The notes: a model not told the origin generated them from the sequence alone. Shown: positions 33,416-45,486, counted from the stretch's first letter. The stretch: 64,000 nucleotides of DNA from Cyrtodaria siliqua (GCA_037043455.1 JAWPHD010011233.1:21765-85764), one strand, 5' to 3'. A program made the numbers and translations.

Positions 33416-33760
33416 ATAGGGTCCTATAGAAACCACAGCGTCCGAGCGCAAAGGCAGCGTAGGTCCGCACTGTACTGCAAACAAGGACTTGAAAGAGACA
33501 AAAAACAACAGAAAGGGTGGTGACGACAGGGTTACCGACTTGGAACGGTCAGTAGGCAATAAGGCCCACTGGTTAGCTTGAATCGATTTTATATGCGCAC
33601 AATCCTCACTATTATCCTGTCTTCAGCGCCCAAATAGACAAGACAGTGTAAACAAAACTACATCCCATCAAAAGGAATTCTCTAACAATAAAGTCCACAT
33701 CCAGAGAAACTAACCAAAGAAACACATACAAAATAATAAAACATTTCAGGATGTCATCCC
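33416..33760 (-). mobile_element. PLE-B 3' region, 5'-truncated
   Basis: Starts with the inverted terminus (plus-strand GGGTCCTATAGAAACCACAG), then GGTTACCGACTTGGAACGGT, and ends near ACATTTCAGGATGTCATCC. No coding part. Confidence 0.75.
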
Positions 33761-33959
33761 TCTTTAAGCCAGTCGCAAACTCTATTCCAGAAATACTCTA
33801 TTCCAGAAATACTATATTCCAGAAAGACTGCACATTTCTACAGTGCCAAAATAAATGGATTAATGATTCCGTGTTTGCATGAAAACCTGTCATTATTAAT
33901 AATCATCATTTTAACAAGAACTTTATTAGTTGCTAAAATAATAATTAATAGGCAATATA

Positions 33960-34854
33960 AGTAAAACACATTAAATTATCATGTATATATAAAATAAAAG
34001 AAACCTACAAAGCCACACAAAGTAAGTACTGATTGACCTGGCAGAAGTCAGAGCAACGAGAGAACAAACCGGTAAGGTACGACAATACAATATTAACTAC
34101 AAACATCAAACGCTACCGTCCTATAATGATTTAGGTAGACGTCATTATAGGGTTCACAATCTGTCCGGTCATCGCACAATCAAAGAGGAAAGCATAGTGG
34201 CGAATTGTAAATGGGTCAACCACTAAACATGCAGTACATCTCAAAATATTATGGTCATAACCTCTTTTGATAAACTGTTTAATATGTTTAATAATGATTG
34301 TGTGAAAATGTTTATGACCAAGGATCTTACGAAGTGTGTAAATCAAATCACCATAGAAGTCAGGCTGTGATAGTCCTTGTCGCAGAGGAGTTGCTTAAAT
34401 TGCTCTTATAGTTTAAAAGTAGATCAGAGTTACGATAATAACATTTTGCAAAGGTTTTTCGAAGTTTATGGTAACGGTAGTCATGCTGGAGTAGCTTTTT
34501 AGTTATACCAATATTACGAATTTTAAAGTCCTCAAGACGACTACAAGCTCTAGAGAAACAAATACGTTGATAAACATAGACCACATAAGAAGTAGCTAGG
34601 TGAACATAGCCATGTAAATGGGGGATAATCATCAATATCACAATTTAGATCATCTCTCTTGTCACAGATTTTACTAATTATTTCGCCATTATCAATAGAG
34701 ATGTAAATCAAGAAAAAAAAGCGATAGTAACAGAAATGTTAGCTTTGTTGAGTTGAAGTTGAGGTTCATTAAGATAGATATTATTAACAATTGTAGCAAA
34801 GAAAAGAAATGATTGTCAATGTTCAATATGTTATCCAAATACCGAGAAGTGTCA
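33960..34854 (-). mobile_element. PLE-A copy with RT C-terminal remnants
   Basis: Minus-strand frames at 34131-34346 (YTLRKILGHKHFHTI, IKRGYDHNILRCTACLVVDP, YAFLFDCAMTG) and 34360-34641 (SYVVYVYQRICFSRACSRLE, YRYHKLRKTFAKCYYR) are the two halves of one C-terminal region separated by a frameshift near 34350. Both lack the ISQLIR form seen in PLE-B. The 3' part is truncated near 33960. Upstream the copy continues past the TTAA element at 34859. Confidence 0.65.
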
Positions 34855-34858
34855 TTAA

Positions 34859-35359
34859 GGGGACAATGTCCGTAACTTTTAGCCTATAAAACACCCACTA
34901 ATTATGTTCGCAAACATCACACACCAAACATTATTGAATATTTACTAATTAAAAGCAAGATTGCTTGACGGAATTCAATTGTGGTACAAAAAAAGAAGAG
35001 AAACCGCTTCGGGCGTTTGAACTCGCAGCCCAAACTAGAATTACACTCGCGGTAATAATAGTGAGCGTGAGAGTAAAGTAGCGACATAGCTCCCGACTGA
35101 GCTAACCGGGCTATACATATTACGAAATACATACTATGGTGAAAACCTAATGCGCTAATGGAAGTCACATGATCGCAGAAAAAAGGTAAATATGGTGGGT
35201 CCCACTTTATTTAAAGCTTTTTTTTTTTTCAAACACGAATGTATTACTACAGACTTCTTATGGTCTATGCTCATGTTTTCATGTACACATTTCACTGAAT
35301 AAAAGTCAGACGGTTATTTGGTTATGCTCAATATCTGCTTACTTACGGACAGTGTCCCT
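34859..35359. mobile_element. TTAA-inserted MITE with tRNA-like module, copy 1
   Basis: Flanked by TTAA at 34855-34858 and 35360-35363. Termini are GGGACAATGTCCGTAA and its near-inverse TTACGGACAGTGTCCC. The target is PLE-A sequence (GTGTCA-TTAA-AGGCTT), so both boundaries can be checked. Inside, on the minus strand, lie TAGCCCGGTTAGCTCAGTCG (A-box) and GCGAGTTCAAACGCCCG (B-box), i.e. a tRNA-derived module at about 35010-35115. No transposase is encoded. Confidence 0.85.
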
Positions 35360-35569
35360 TTAAAGGCTTAAATTACATTTGCTTGAGTATCGGATGAAAG
35401 ATTCAACATAAAATCTCTTGCATAGCAATACAAGAACAAATCTGCGACAAGAGGTGCTCAGTTCATACCCATAAGGTTCCTTAGGATAGATATTATTAAC
35501 AATTGTAGCAAAGAAAAGAAATGATTGTCAATGTTCAATATGTCATCCAAATACCGAGAAGTGTCATTA
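35360..35569 (-). mobile_element. PLE-A RT segment with duplication junction
   Basis: After the MITE the PLE-A sequence continues to about 35480, then restarts at GATAGATATTATTAACAATT, which already occurred at about 34773. This marks a direct duplication of the PLE-A plus MITE segment. Confidence 0.65.
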
Positions 35570-36025
35570 GGTCTCACACCTCTGTTATCTCCCCTGAAAG
35601 CTCACGGACCTAGAGACAAAAGGAAAACAGAAAATAATTCTATTTTTTCTCAATTTAAGGCAATTTTTAATTTGAAAAATAGGTTTTTCTTTGCTTTAGC
35701 AAACATCTGCAGTGTAAAAGACAGATGATACAGAAAATCCCATGTTGATATGAGGTTTCATTCAAATTTCAGAATTGTTTGACCGAAGCACCGCATATTC
35801 AGCTAGATAGTGTATGAATTTTATATTTTCCATAGGGTTCACAAAACATGAGCGAGAAAAAAAACCAACCTGGCTAACTTATGTATTTTATTTTTTTAAA
35901 TTACAGGTCTTGGCTATACTGAAGATATTAAACCAACAACAATGTCTGCTGCCCTGCTTTGAAGCTCAGATGTTGGAAAAGGCTGTACAGTAACCCTATG
36001 GGAAAATTAATTGTGATGTGAGACC
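35570..36025. mobile_element. MITE with GGTCTCACA TIR, ATTA target duplication
   Basis: Starts GGTCTCACACC and ends TGTGAGACC (9-bp perfect TIR), with ATTA on both sides (35566-35569 and 36026-36029). It lies exactly at the left boundary of the second TTAA MITE. It is 456 bp with no coding signal. Confidence 0.75.
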
Positions 36026-36030
36026 ATTAA

Positions 36031-36528
36031 AGGGACAATGTCCGTAACTTTTAGCCTATAAAACACACACTAATTGTGTTCGCAAACATCACACACCAAA
36101 CATTATTGAATATTTACTAATTAAAAGCAAGATTGTTTGACGGAATTCAATCGCGGTACAAAAAAAAAGAAGAGAAACCGCTTCGGGCGTTTGAACTCGC
36201 AGCCCAAACTAGAATTACACTCACGGTAATAATAGTGAGCGTGAGCGTAAAGTAGTCGACATAGCTCCCGACTGAGCTAACCGGGCTATACATATTACGC
36301 AATACATACTATGGTGAAAACCTAATACGCTAATGGAAGTCACGTGATCGCAGAAAAAAGGTAAATATGGTGGGTCCCACTTTATTTAAAGCTTTTTTTA
36401 AACACGAATGTATTACTACAGACTTCTTATGGTCTATGCTCATGTTTTCATGTATACATTTCACTGAATAAAAGTCAGACGGTTATTTGGTTATGCTCAA
36501 TATCTGCTTACTTACGGACAGTGTCCCT
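36031..36528. mobile_element. TTAA-inserted MITE with tRNA-like module, copy 2
   Basis: Nearly identical to 34859-35359, with TTAA at 36027-36030 and 36529-36532. Flanking PLE-A on the right is also nearly identical (AAATTACATCTGCTTGAGTA), showing that the pair arose by segmental duplication, not by two insertions. Confidence 0.85.
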
Positions 36529-36830
36529 TTAAAGGCTTAAATTACATCTGCTTGAGTATCGGATGAAAGATTCAACATGAAATGTCTTGCATAGCAATAC
36601 AAGAACAAATCTTCGACAAGAGGTGCTCAGTTCATACCCATAAGGATACCAACAGTTTGTCTATAAACGTTAGTTCCATACCTGAAATGATTGCTTCAAG
36701 AACTTCTGGGCAAGTCCACATAGTGTAATTGTCTAAATTGCTGTTAGTAATAAAATACTTCAATATTATTACAGGCCAAAAATGTAGTCCGTTTCTCTAG
36801 CGACATGTTTTTTAATGAAATTGTCTTTGA
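36529..36830 (-). mobile_element. PLE-A RT core segment
   Basis: The minus strand continues into the region just before the GIPMGT motif (plus-strand GTTCATACCCATAAGGATAC) and ends near the block ATTACAGGCCAAAAATGTAG, as at 29.5 kb. Confidence 0.55.
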
Positions 36831-36983
36831 TAAGGTTGTATGATATATATATCGTACATAATACATTATATATAAACAACCTAAGATTGCTTAACATTTC
36901 AGGTCATAGTCAATATGAGGTTGAATGCAGCATTCGTACTGTATTGCTCCCATATGGAACACCATGTGGTAATGATAAAAAAA

Positions 36984-37107
36984 GAGAATTCCATTAGCGC
37001 ATTAGATTTTCACCATAGTATGTATTGCCTAATATGTATAGCCCGGTTAGCTCAGTCGGGAGCTATGTCGACTACTTTACTCTCACGCTCACTATTATTA
37101 CCGCGAG
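36984..37107 (+). mobile_element. Fragment of the tRNA-containing TTAA MITE, inverted
   Basis: GCGCATTAGATTTTCACCAT and TAGCCCGGTTAGCTCAGTCG match the inner half of 34859-35359 in the other orientation. It has the A-box but lacks the B-box and both TIRs. Confidence 0.7.
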
Positions 37108-38154
37108 AATACTGTATTGAAGGATACTGTTGGATGTTACTATATAACTATATATAAAATACTATTAACAATACTTGACATCTTCTTTAACATAATTTCT
37201 ATTAGTTATAGTAGGTGTCCAATAACAATATATTAAGGTCCAAACTGATGTGTCGTTATTAAAAAATTAGACGAGCGTTTGGCATAATACATCGTCCGTT
37301 CGTCTATTCCTCTGTATTCTATTTTTGAAACAACAACCTTTGATCGGATATTCATGAAAATAAGTATACAAGTCGAACAGGAAATGCTGCTTTCACAGTA
37401 AACCACAAAACACTTAAAAGGACAAACATGACTGGCAATGTTAACAAAGAATAAAGGCATATGACGTCAAAAACACAAAAAGGGTAGACAATAGTGATCC
37501 CGCCTTGGAATGGTCAGTAGCAAAAAATGCCGCTGGGGGTTTAAACAAGGGTCTAGAGTGCACCAAACCTCACACTTACCCTACTCAAAAACGTGACAGT
37601 GTAATGAAATCTACGCCATGAACTATTCTCTAACCAGCAAGGCTGCATTAATAGGCATTAACAGGCAATACACGTAAACAAAACAGATGCTCGTGTATAA
37701 AACAAATAGGATAGAAAATCACAAAGTAGGTACTCAATGACTTGTCCGAAGTCAGATCAACAAGAGAATAAACAATTGAGGGCACGACAAAACAAGATTG
37801 CAGACAAACTTCAAACGTCACCGTTCTTTTGGGGTTTAGGTAGACGTCATCATAGGGTCCACAGCCTGTCCGGTCATCGCACAATTAAAGAGGAAAGCAT
37901 AGTGGCGAACTATAAAAGGGTCCACAACCAAGCATGCAGTGCGTTGCAAAATGATAGTGTCATAACCTCTTTTGATAAATCTTTTAACAAGTTTAACAAA
38001 GATAGTATAAAGTGATCAAAACCAAGGATCTTACGAAGTTCGTTATTTACATCTGCATAGAAGTCAGGTTGTGAAGAGTTCTTAAATTACTTTTATATTA
38101 GGAAAGAAGATCAGGGTGACGATAATAATATTTTGCAAAGGTTTTACGAACATA

Positions 38155-38332
38155 GATATAAAAATCGAACAGGAAAAGCAGCATTCAAGGACGACAGTCA
38201 ACTACAAACACACACAGAAACAAAGAACAAATTTAACGATGAATAAAATGTCACATCACAAACACAAAAGGGTGGACAATAGGGCTACCGCCTTGGAACG
38301 GTCAGTGGCAAAACAAGGCTGCTGGGAGTTTA
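38155..38332 (-). mobile_element. PLE-A 3' end inside another PLE-A copy
   Basis: Plus-strand start AATCGAACAGGAAAAGCAGC and GGGCTACCGCCTTGGAACGG. It lies in the same orientation within the coding part of the 37372-39235 copy, which resumes at GGTAACGGTAGCCCTGATG. Confidence 0.7.
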
Positions 38333-38482
38333 TGGTAACGGTAGCCCTGATGGAGCAGCTTTTTAGTTATACAAAGATTACGAATATTGAAGTTCTCAAC
38401 TCGAGTATAAGCTCTAGAAAAAGTTAAGAAACATAGACTCCATAAGAAGTTGCTCTGGAAACATCCCATCTAATTTGGGATA

Positions 38483-38769
38483 CATTACGAGGTCCCGTCT
38501 AAATTCCATTAAGCGACGATAAAGCTTATATTAGCAAGATTTTATAATGGATATTTCAACAAACAAAAAAACACATTTAAAAACATTTTTTACTGAAACA
38601 ATGCGATAACCTGTTTAAGATTACCTCTTAAATATTTTAATGTTACACTAGACACACTTTTTAAGCCAAAAGTAAGGTTTTATTTCATACCCCAGCCAAC
38701 CCCGCCGTTTTCGCTTCTTGGAGAAGGTGTTGGATAGGGTATGAAAGTTAATACTCGGGCCACGTAATG
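38483..38769 (-). mobile_element. CATTACGTGG-type MITE, copy 2
   Basis: It starts CATTACGAGG and ends CGTAATG, with the interior inverse to 12024-12254 and 49825-50095. It interrupts PLE-A sequence that continues on both sides. Confidence 0.75.
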
Positions 38770-39235
38770 ATTAACAATATCAAAAGTGAAATAATCTCTC
38801 TTGTCATAGATTTTGCTAATTATTTCACCATGTTCAATAGAGAGATGTAAATCGAGAAAAGAATCGTTAATATCAGAAATATTAGCTTTGTTATGTCAAA
38901 GTTCTTTCGGATATATATTAGTAACCATAGTAGAAAAGACATGGTTTTCAATGTTCAATATGTCACCCAGATATCGAGAGGTGTCATTAAAGGCTTCAAT
39001 AATATCTGCCTGGGTATCTGACGAAAGACTCAACATGTAATCTCTTTCATAGCAATATAAAAACAAATCTACGACAACGGGAACACAGTTCGTACCCATA
39101 GGGATACCCAAAATGTTTCTATAAACGGCAGTTCCATACCTGACGAAAATATTATCTAATAGCAAAATAAGTGATTCACAGACTTAATGGCAAATCCGAA
39201 TATTGTAATTGTCCATACTGCCGTAACTGAAAAGA

Positions 39236-39879
39236 AAAAACACATTTTCAAATATATAGTTTGTACTGAAATCTGACATTTACTAAGCCACAATCAATAC
39301 AAGGCCAACACAAAATTCAATTTTGTCAAGAATAGGTACGGATATCGACCTTCATCAAAGTGATTGCCGCGACATATACCTGTTCCTGAACGAAAGTCAT
39401 TTGCACGTGAAATATATCTAGATGAAAGTTGCTAAATTCAGAAAATGCATCAAATTCAGTCGTATGACCCTTCCGTTCCGTTACATTAGAGGTGTATTCA
39501 AGTTGCGATAGCTTAGCCATTGCATGGAACCATCAGATAAGAAACACAATATCATGTAAATTGCCATACAAGTATCAATTAACTCATCGAATGAATTTAC
39601 ACCTATACGTGTATTTATATGTTGTTTCAACGAATAACTATGCTTCTTATTCTATGAATTTAATTCATTATGACAAGAGTTAACCGACTTGACCGTGCCA
39701 GGAGAACGTCAGCCTGTCTTTATACATATTATTTATCAATATATGTATACTGGATGGGAGTGGCATTCATGTTTGTTTATTATCATTACAATCTGGCTTT
39801 AACGGGGGAGAATCAGTAAGTTCAAAGTTCAAATACGGATTACGCAACAGTCTACCTTTATAAGTATATACGTGTGTGA
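39236..39879. other. Unassigned stretch
   Basis: Short frames on both strands at 39326-39683 lack domain or splice support. Confidence 0.35.
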
Positions 39880-40093
39880 TAGGAGACATTGGAAATCGCC
39901 GAACACGATAAATACAAAACATATTACTGTCTCGGTTTGATTGAGACTGTTCATAAACGGTAGTGAAACATGTTTGCTAAAGTTCACGCCCTCTAGCCAC
40001 GGGTTGATCGGAACTCAATATTTATCATGCAAATAGTACGGACATTTGATCGTCCGGAAGACGGTATGCATATGACGGTGAACATGGGTGCTT
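39880..40093 (+). mobile_element. X-family hairpin repeat, 3'-truncated copy 4
   Basis: CTGTCTCGGTTTGATTGAGAC, a weakened stem 2, and a fourth hairpin with CGTC/GACG in place of the usual CATC/GATG (a compensatory change). It stops after GTGAACATGGG, where a PLE-B 3' end begins. Confidence 0.7.
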
Positions 40094-40095
40094 AC

Positions 40096-40262
40096 CAACG
40101 GGCAATATTGCCTACTGACCGTTTTAAGTCGATAACCCTGTCTTCACCACTCTTTGTGTTGTCTATCGTCCTTTCCAATGTATCGTTAGTTTGCTTGTTG
40201 TGGTACAGTGGGGATCTACGGTGCCATTGCGCTTGGGGACTTTGATAATTGTACAGCACACT
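40096..40262 (+). mobile_element. PLE-B 3'-terminal fragment
   Basis: CAATATTGCCTACTGACCGT, then GGTACAGTGGGGATCTACGG; terminus diverged. Confidence 0.65.
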
Positions 40263-40339
40263 TTTTCTCATTTTTGGTTTGAGCGGGGAGTGTACTCAGT
40301 AATAAGTTCCAATAAGAATGCCTTAAAGGTAAATTATCA

Positions 40340-40475
40340 AATGATGTCGACCCATTTATGTCCAGAAGCTATGCACAATTTCTTAGTTTGTGGTACAGTG
40401 TGGACCTACGCTGCCATTGCGTTTTGGTTTTGTGATTTCTATTCCACCATTTTTCTATAGGACCATGCTTCTATT
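40340..40475 (+). mobile_element. PLE-B 3'-terminal fragment, second
   Basis: GTGGTACAGTGTGGACCTAC, then GATTTCTATTCCACCATTTTTCTATAGGACC; the terminal block is duplicated with change. Confidence 0.6.
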
Positions 40476-40944
40476 TTTCTTTTAGGCAACATGGAACTAC
40501 GTGTGAATATCCCTTCATAATTTCAAACATTAACATAGTCTTCAACTGGCATGAAATGACAAATAATTGTCTAGGTTTAGTTGATTTGTTTTATTTTCCT
40601 CCCAATTTGACAGTATAAGGTATACTAAATATATATATGAGAGGAACTTTATATTAAGTTTTCTTTTGTTCCACTAATTTACTTATAAAAAATGAGAAAG
40701 CGGTAAAACATTTCTGTAATCTTGTTGCAACGAAATACAAGGAAGAAGATAAGTATAAAATACTCATCATTCAAGTATGATACTGCTGGTAATCTACTAT
40801 AAATACTTAAAGTATGATATTCAGCACATGTTTCTGGAATGCCGCTATACGTTTTACTATCCTACCTTATAATCTAAATCAAGTACACGCATGTAAACAC
40901 CTTTTCAAATATTTCACATTTGACGCATACTCTTGATTTAAGGT

Positions 40945-41705
40945 TTAAAATTAGAACAACAAATGTAGCATTCACAGAACACAGTCAGCCAAAAGCACAA
41001 CACAAACAACAATTATAGCATAGTCAAATATAAACGATATATGCGCCTTAGAACAGTCAGTGGTAAAACGTCGCTGGGAGTTTAAACTAGGTTCTAGAGA
41101 GTGCACCAAATCTCACTCTTACACTATTGCCAGTCCAATGAAACGGGACAGTGTGAAACCCTCCAGGCTGTATCCTATAAGCTACAAATAGGCAGCATTA
41201 ATAGGCAATATAAGTACGAGACAACGCAAAGCATAACACAAGGATGATCATATATATACATATAGCAAAAAAACACTAGAACAAAGGGTGTGAAAGGAGA
41301 AATTTGGAAATCGCCAAACACGATACATATTAAATATCGGACTTAGCGATCTCCAAACATCGGAATAAATAACAGTTCTGATTGCTGGAAAGCCGGCCTA
41401 TCGTCCTGAATAACTTGACAGAAGCAAACGTAACAGAAATAGTAAACCACTAACAGCAACCAGCAACAAGTCACAAATGAAGTCACATAGCAAACGAGAC
41501 ATGGCACAGGCAAAATGAAAAGCATAACGCCGAACAGTAAGTGGGTCAACTGCTATTCATTCAGTGCATTGCAAAATGATAGGGTCACTACCGTATTTGA
41601 TAAACTTTGTTTAAATTATTGTTTAATTAAGTTTGTATGAAAATGATAATGACCAAGGATCTTACAACGATTGTAAATCACGTGACCATAGAAGTGAGGT
41701 TTTAA
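40945..41705 (-). mobile_element. PLE-A copy interrupted by an X-repeat fragment
   Basis: The 3' region lies at 40945-41240 (plus-strand TAGAACAACAAATGTAGCAT, CACCAAATCTCACTCTTAC). The C-terminal coding remnant lies at about 41520-41705 (GCATTGCAAAATGATAGGGT). Between them about 41285-41350 resembles an X head (TTTGGAAATCGCCAAACACG). Confidence 0.55.
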
Positions 41706-41754
41706 TACCATTTACTATTGTTAATATTTTATGTCTTGGATGTTAGTTAATGAA

Positions 41755-42075
41755 CACAAATCATTAAAGAAGCCAATGAGCATGTTTTATGTAATCACAA
41801 TCGCCAGTTATCAGAGTATACGTCCGCGTATTAAGACAAACATACAGTCAACCCTTTGATACCGGCTAGACGTCATATGTCCATATTATTAGTACATAGT
41901 CCCTTAGCCGTGTATCGTTGGGATACATTCCTTTAAATATGTAGATGTATTTATTTATAGTTAATTTTTCTTGCTTATCCTTTTAATTACCTAATGTATA
42001 TGATTGTTGCCTTATATTGCACTTGTATTGTGTTGTATCTGATCTTTAGCCTGAATAAAATTGAATTGAATACTA
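41755..42075 (+). mobile_element. 5'-truncated LINE 3' end with (TTGAA)n-like tail
   Basis: Ends in TTAGCCTGAATAAAATTGAA followed by TTGAATA, resembling the 3' tails of CR1/Jockey-group LINEs in molluscs. No coding part. The family assignment is from memory. Confidence 0.45.
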
Positions 42076-42141
42076 CATACGAAACACATTATGTAATAGT
42101 TTGTAAACATTGTATGTAATTTTGCTTTGTTTTCCAATAAG

Positions 42142-42310
42142 AAATCCCGACAAAAGATAATGTTACCGGGTCAAGTGTTGTACACCACTGGCCAGAACCC
42201 AATCAACTTTGCCAACTGCTCCTGGTATTATGACAACAATGACAAAGGCATCCAATATTTAAGAAGTGAGGCAGGAACAACCATCGCCGAGCCGACATTT
42301 ATATGGGTAG
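42142..42310 (+). CDS. Internal exon of an unidentified secreted protein
   Basis: The exon lies between an acceptor (GTTTTCCAATAAG) and a donor AG|GTGAAG (GT at 42311). It is more GC-rich than its surroundings, with protein-like sequence (LPGQVLYTTGQNPINFANCS, WYYDNNDKGIQYL, PTFIWV). The 3' junction is phase 1 and matches the exon at 45487: the split codon becomes GAT (Asp). The 5' junction would be phase 0 at this acceptor, so the start is less certain; an internal ATG at 42160 also exists. I do not recognise the domain. Confidence 0.45.
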
Positions 42311-42709
42311 GTGAAGACGGCTAATGGCTCATACTTGCCGATTTCAATTACCATTAACGAGATAATGTGTTGAATTATTTATATAAAAGGGTTTCTATGC
42401 ACTACATTAGAACAGCATCTTCTAATGGACATTTGCAACGGACGTCAACACTGCACAAACAATAAAATGCCATGTTCATATCCAATTAAAGTGTCTGGAC
42501 GTTTCAATGAACAGTCGAATTTATAAACAAGTGACTAATTTTAACATATAACAAGTGTGGGCGTTGTTCCTGATTTGAGACCATAACCAGTACTAAATTG
42601 TATAGCCAGGCTATAGGATTAGTACTTTAGCTCAAGCTATCGATAGTATTCCATCAATACTGAAAATGGCATTGGAACCAACGACGAACTGAAAGAAGAA
42701 CAGACAGAG

Positions 42710-43060
42710 AAATGTTAGACGAGTTTTTTTCAGTCTTTTAATTGAGAAGCAAAATATATGGCGCAACACTCTTTACACCCCACCAGCACCGCTTCATGCG
42801 GTATTCTGTTTTTAAGCCACAACAAGTCTCAGCGATACATAATGACCAGTATGCAATGACACTACTGATTCGTATTCGTTGCACCACTTTACGACGACCA
42901 CATATCACTAATCGAACGTAAGTGTGAATGTCGATACATACTGAAAAGGGGATCCTTTGGAAACAGCGAACAATTAAGGGATATCGAGCAAGTTGTAGAC
43001 TCGTTTTAACTGTTCATGAACGGTAATATATCATGCAACATCTCACGACCACTAGACACG
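42710..43060 (+). mobile_element. Y-family repeat, diverged partial tandem
   Basis: Two body segments flank the head block GGGGATCCTTTGGAAACAGC (about 42948); CGAACGTAAGTGTGAATGTC matches the unit junction at 19.27 kb. Stems are decayed. Confidence 0.6.
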
Positions 43061-44214
43061 ATTTTAACGGTCTCGACTTCGCACAATATAAACTGGGAAT
43101 ACATTTTTCTACATTTTGTAGATATCTAAAGCAATTCCAAGTAGCAGGTCGTCGTCTTAGGAAACAGTTATACGGAAGGACGCGTACATATTAGATGTAA
43201 ACCATTAATAAATATAAATTACTCCAATGTGAAGAAAAATGTAGTCCGTAATATAAAATCTGTTGTAGAAAAAAAATGGCAATTTATGTGAACAAAAGTT
43301 GTTTCATTCCTGTGTGTGGTAGTGTGTCTGTGCGTCCGTGCGTGTGGTGTAATGCAATTTAATGTAATGTAATATGTAAATAAATATAATATGTAATGTA
43401 CATGTAATGAATCCTCAAACTTGAAAATGTCGAAACTTGTGAAGCCAAAATAATTATCGTTGGTTTCATGTGGAAAGGTAGCTATTGGGTTTCTTCTTGG
43501 AAAAAGTATACGGACCTGTATATTTCTTGTTTATTGCAGTTTCATCGGAAAAAGACGTACACCAACAAAGCATCTCGATTTCATTTACTAGAAAACTGGA
43601 CGGTGATATTCTTGTTTATTAGAAACATTATAATGCATACTTGTTAATGAAGGAACGACATTGATGTTGTTTACATTCTTGAAGATGCGTTTACTTCACT
43701 GATAAAGCATATGAGCAGGTCATCAGCCACAATCTTTATTAATTAGTAAGCAGTGTGATTGTGCCCAGCTAGTTACTGTGGTAATATATACTTTTACATC
43801 AAGGTATTTCGTTTACTTTGTTAAGAGTAGATTGTGAAATACCACATGTACACTATAACTTTTCTATAAAGTTGTGAAAAGAATGTGTCCCCGAACTAAC
43901 ATAATTCACACTTATTAGCGCGTAACATTGTTTGACCATATCAAACAAAATAGAGATTATATGGTTCGATAAAACGTATAGGTGCTTTGATTACCGAAAT
44001 ACCTGCATTCTGAGAACCTGGAGTATGATTGTGTTCGATTTTTTATAGCGCGTACATTGTCGCAAATTTCAATATTACCGATAGGCCTGGACGGCTTTAA
44101 CGTTTTACAGAATGGTCGATATCGGAGAAAAACATGTGCGATCGGAAACAATATTCGCATTAAATTGACGTTTGAATTAATAAGTACAAACAAAGTGGAT
44201 CTCTAACAAGCAAT
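43061..44214. other. Unassigned stretch, possible intron
   Basis: It has a TAATG-rich low-complexity run at about 43345-43410 and no other recognised feature. If 42142-42310 and 45487-45682 belong together, this is intronic. Confidence 0.35.
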
Positions 44215-44400
44215 GAGCGAAAACACGTGGGAATAGTAGAAGACTCGGTTGTATTAAGTATATTCATAAGAAGTAATATAAGGTACAACACCACTCGCGC
44301 CCACTAATACCAGCTTTAGCGGTATTCTACTTTTAAGACACATATTGGGCTTGATAGTCACAAACGATAAGTAAAAAATAACACTAATGATTTGTGATTT
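44215..44400 (+). mobile_element. Y-family repeat fragment
   Basis: GAAGACTCGGTTGTATTAAG, TACAACACCACTCGCGCCCA and TTTAGCGGTATTCTACTTTT follow Y order; stem 1 pairing is mostly lost. Confidence 0.6.
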
Positions 44401-44785
44401 TCTGCCCTTGATTTAGCAACCATGCGTTCATCTGTATTTAATCTTCACACATTTTTTATAGAATGTGTATAATAGGAAGAAATTGTTGGATGGACAAAAT
44501 GTGACATAATTTGGCTTTGTTATCGATATTGCACTTCCCTTGTTTTTCGATCGTAAAACATTTACACAATATGTGTTATATTGATATTCGTGACAAGGTT
44601 TCTATCATGCATATCCGACCGTTTTAAACTTATCTACCCTTGAAGTAGCAAATATGACATAATTTGGAATGTTTACCCCCATAGCGTTTTCATTTTTCAT
44701 CCAATCTTACACTAAACATTGAGAGTTTAGATAATTCTTTCATCCAGATAATGACGTGAGTTATTTATCAATGAGTAGACAATTT

Positions 44786-44990
44786 GTATATGTATGGGGT
44801 TTAACGTCATTTTCAACACATTTAAGGTTATGTATGACGGTCGTTGTTTTGTGGTGGACGAAGACCACCCACTGTTCCTGGGTAGAACCAGTACTGTTCA
44901 CCTTCTGTCATCCGTAAGAATCGGCACTTCCTCACTTACAAGTCGAGCTCTCAGAAGGATTCGAACCCGTAGACAAAATTTTATCATTTG
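44786..44990 (-). repeat. Dispersed repeat with tRNA T-arm-like end
   Basis: GGTTTAACGTCATTTTCAAC, then TTCCTGGGTAGAACCAGTAC and AAGGATTCGAACCCGTAGAC; on the minus strand the last part reads GGGTTCGAATCC, a B-box. It is a familiar mollusc repeat type, not named here. The plus-strand frame at 44794-44991 is read through it. Confidence 0.45.
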
Positions 44991-45486
44991 ACATTTACAT
45001 TATAACACTTCCGTTTGTCATAATATCTAACAAAACATTTGCAGAACGTGTATAATAAGATCTTAGATAAGATTTTTCCAACTAGGCATATGCTATGATA
45101 TGCAATCAATGATATGCCAGCAATGCAGAGAACAATGTTGTAATGTAGCCATGTTGCCAGTATAGCACTTTTAGTTTACAAAATAATTGTAGAATGTTTA
45201 TACTAATTTGGTCCTTAATTAATAATTTAATGACAACATTTTAATGCTGTAGAGTTCATAATACTTTCAGAGTTTTACAATTTGTGACCTTGGAGATAAA
45301 TTTAAGCTCAAACATAGTAAGCCTGCCCATACCTACTAGGCCTTTTTAGCCACTGGACCAACTGTGTCTTTTGTTTAAAGCGGCAGCCTTAGAAAAAGGG
45401 TCGTTTTTTATATATTCAAAGCTTGCTCACATGCTTATTGTTTAAATTGTACACTTAATTTATCTTTCATTTTTAAATATTTCTAG

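Larger units (their letters stand above)
37372..39235 (-). mobile_element. PLE-A, longest copy, with RT core and nested insertions
   Basis: The 3' end is at 37372 (GTCGAACAGGAAATGCTGC on plus). The minus-strand coding remnants run from 39165 down. The frame at 38896-39165 covers the RT core: LGIPMGTNCVPV, DLFLYCYERDYML and SRYLGDILNI, in which the catalytic YLDD-type motif reads YLGD, so the first catalytic Asp is lost. Later parts (FLDLHL region near 38830, C-terminus at 37840-38150) are broken by frameshifts and by insertions at 38155 and 38483. The copy is inactive. Confidence 0.7.

Noticed and set aside
44794..44991. 65-residue frame with ATG
   Set aside because: It reads through a dispersed repeat that ends in a tRNA T-arm-like sequence on the minus strand.
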